From contig JBMOHV010000012.1 of NCBI GenBank assembly GCA_049317645.1, forward strand, positions 1 through 35,050: a stretch of 35,050 nt of DNA. Reading direction: 5' to 3'. Positions within the stretch are counted from its first letter, which is position 1. The number at the start of each line of letters is the position of its first letter. Both the position numbers and the translations under genes were made by a program. The notes beneath the pieces were generated by a model, which saw nothing but the letters and a program-made list of their open reading frames with translations, was not told the DNA's origin and made no database searches. Below are positions 34,743 to 35,050 of this stretch, one piece after another. The DNA is from SYHX01 sp049317645 (GTDB lineage Bacteria > Bacteroidota > Bacteroidia > UBA7662).

Positions 34743-34760
34743 AAATCTAAACCTCAGCCG

Positions 34761-35050
34761 ATGCGCCACCTCTTTTCTTTCTGCACCGGATTTTTGACAA
34801 TCCTGGCCTTGCTCCTTGGCTCTAGAACCCAGGCCCAGATGCCTGCCCAAGGTTTGTGCGGAACCGCCTCTCCGGACTCGGCGCATTTTTCCTACCTCGA
34901 AGCCTTGGCCCAAACCTACCAAGCTGAACGGGATTCGGGCGTTGTTACCAGAATCAACATTCCGTTCAAGGCCCATATTGTTCGCGCCCCCGGCAACAAC
35001 AATTACATGCAAGTGCCTGCCCTGCTTACGACGCTGTGTGAACTCAACCA
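34761..35050 (+). CDS. M43 metalloprotease copy 3, N-terminal part (cut by the window edge)
   Basis: Starting at the ATG at 34761, an open frame runs to the last base. It encodes a signal peptide (hydrophobic 9-20, ending RTQAQ) and then GLCGTASPDSAHFSYLEAL. The same CGT motif and spaced Ser/Tyr-Leu-Glu pattern occur at this point in copies 1 and 2. INIPFKAHIVRAPG and LLTTLCELN continue the shared pro-region (copy 1: LPIKAHFIG and LCELN; copy 2: LPVTAHIV and LCNLN). The catalytic site would lie beyond the window. It starts 18 bases after copy 2, so the three genes are probably co-transcribed. Confidence 0.85.
   Translation, partial: MRHLFSFCTGFLTILALLLGSRTQAQMPAQGLCGTASPDSAHFSYLEALAQTYQAERDSGVVTRINIPFKAHIVRAPGNNNYMQVPALLTTLCELN

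Noticed and set aside
31565..35050. Possible toxin or polymorphic effector system built from the protease array
   Set aside because: No immunity-like small gene, variable C-terminal toxin domain or recombination repeat is visible in the three frames read.

Overview
The window looks like a chromosomal segment from a moderately GC-rich (mid-50s % by eye) member of the Bacteroidota. Four things point there. Two secreted metalloproteases end in type IX secretion (T9SS) sorting domains. Two TonB-dependent receptors start with carboxypeptidase-regulatory-like domains. Several intergenic regions carry the Bacteroidota sigma-A -7 element TAnnTTTG. Start codons lack clear Shine-Dalgarno sequences, and TTG starts are common. 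I cannot place it more finely than phylum.

Layout. 1-2059 (+): fabI, an M48 metallopeptidase and a small lipoprotein in one run. 2060-2541: tRNA-Gly(CCC), a short tandem repeat and a decayed YdeI/DUF1801 gene. 2542-4355 (+): two short-chain dehydrogenase/reductase genes joined by a stop/start overlap. 4382-5264 (-): a DUF1566-like lipoprotein, a strong terminator and the tRNA cluster Gly-Leu-Ile-Ala. 5365-9711 (-): gcdH, rpe and a TonB-dependent receptor. 9801-14386 (+): folB, a SAM methyltransferase, a GH13 lipoprotein and an AsmA-like/GT51 fusion. 14389-17022 (-): mutS. 17178-17693 (+): a SpoU-type RNA methyltransferase. 17710-23412 (-): folK, deoxynucleoside kinase, a second TonB-dependent receptor and selO. 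23548-27435 (+): sppA, a GT9 glycosyltransferase and a nucleoside phosphorylase. 27432-31439 (-): mdh, tilS, an RluD-family pseudouridine synthase and a histidine phosphatase. 31565 to the right edge (+): a tandem array of at least three paralogous M43 metalloproteases, the last one cut by the window end.

How the genes relate. Most are core functions: fatty acid synthesis, folate (folB and folK in separate operons), mismatch repair, tRNA modification, malate dehydrogenase and the pentose phosphate pathway. A second theme is the cell envelope: two outer-membrane receptors, SppA, a heptosyltransferase-like enzyme, a membrane-anchored peptidoglycan glycosyltransferase with an unusual AsmA-like region, and several lipoproteins. 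The tandem T9SS protease array is the clearest accessory element and the best lead for new biology. I saw no CRISPR array, insertion sequence, prophage, toxin-antitoxin pair or defence system.
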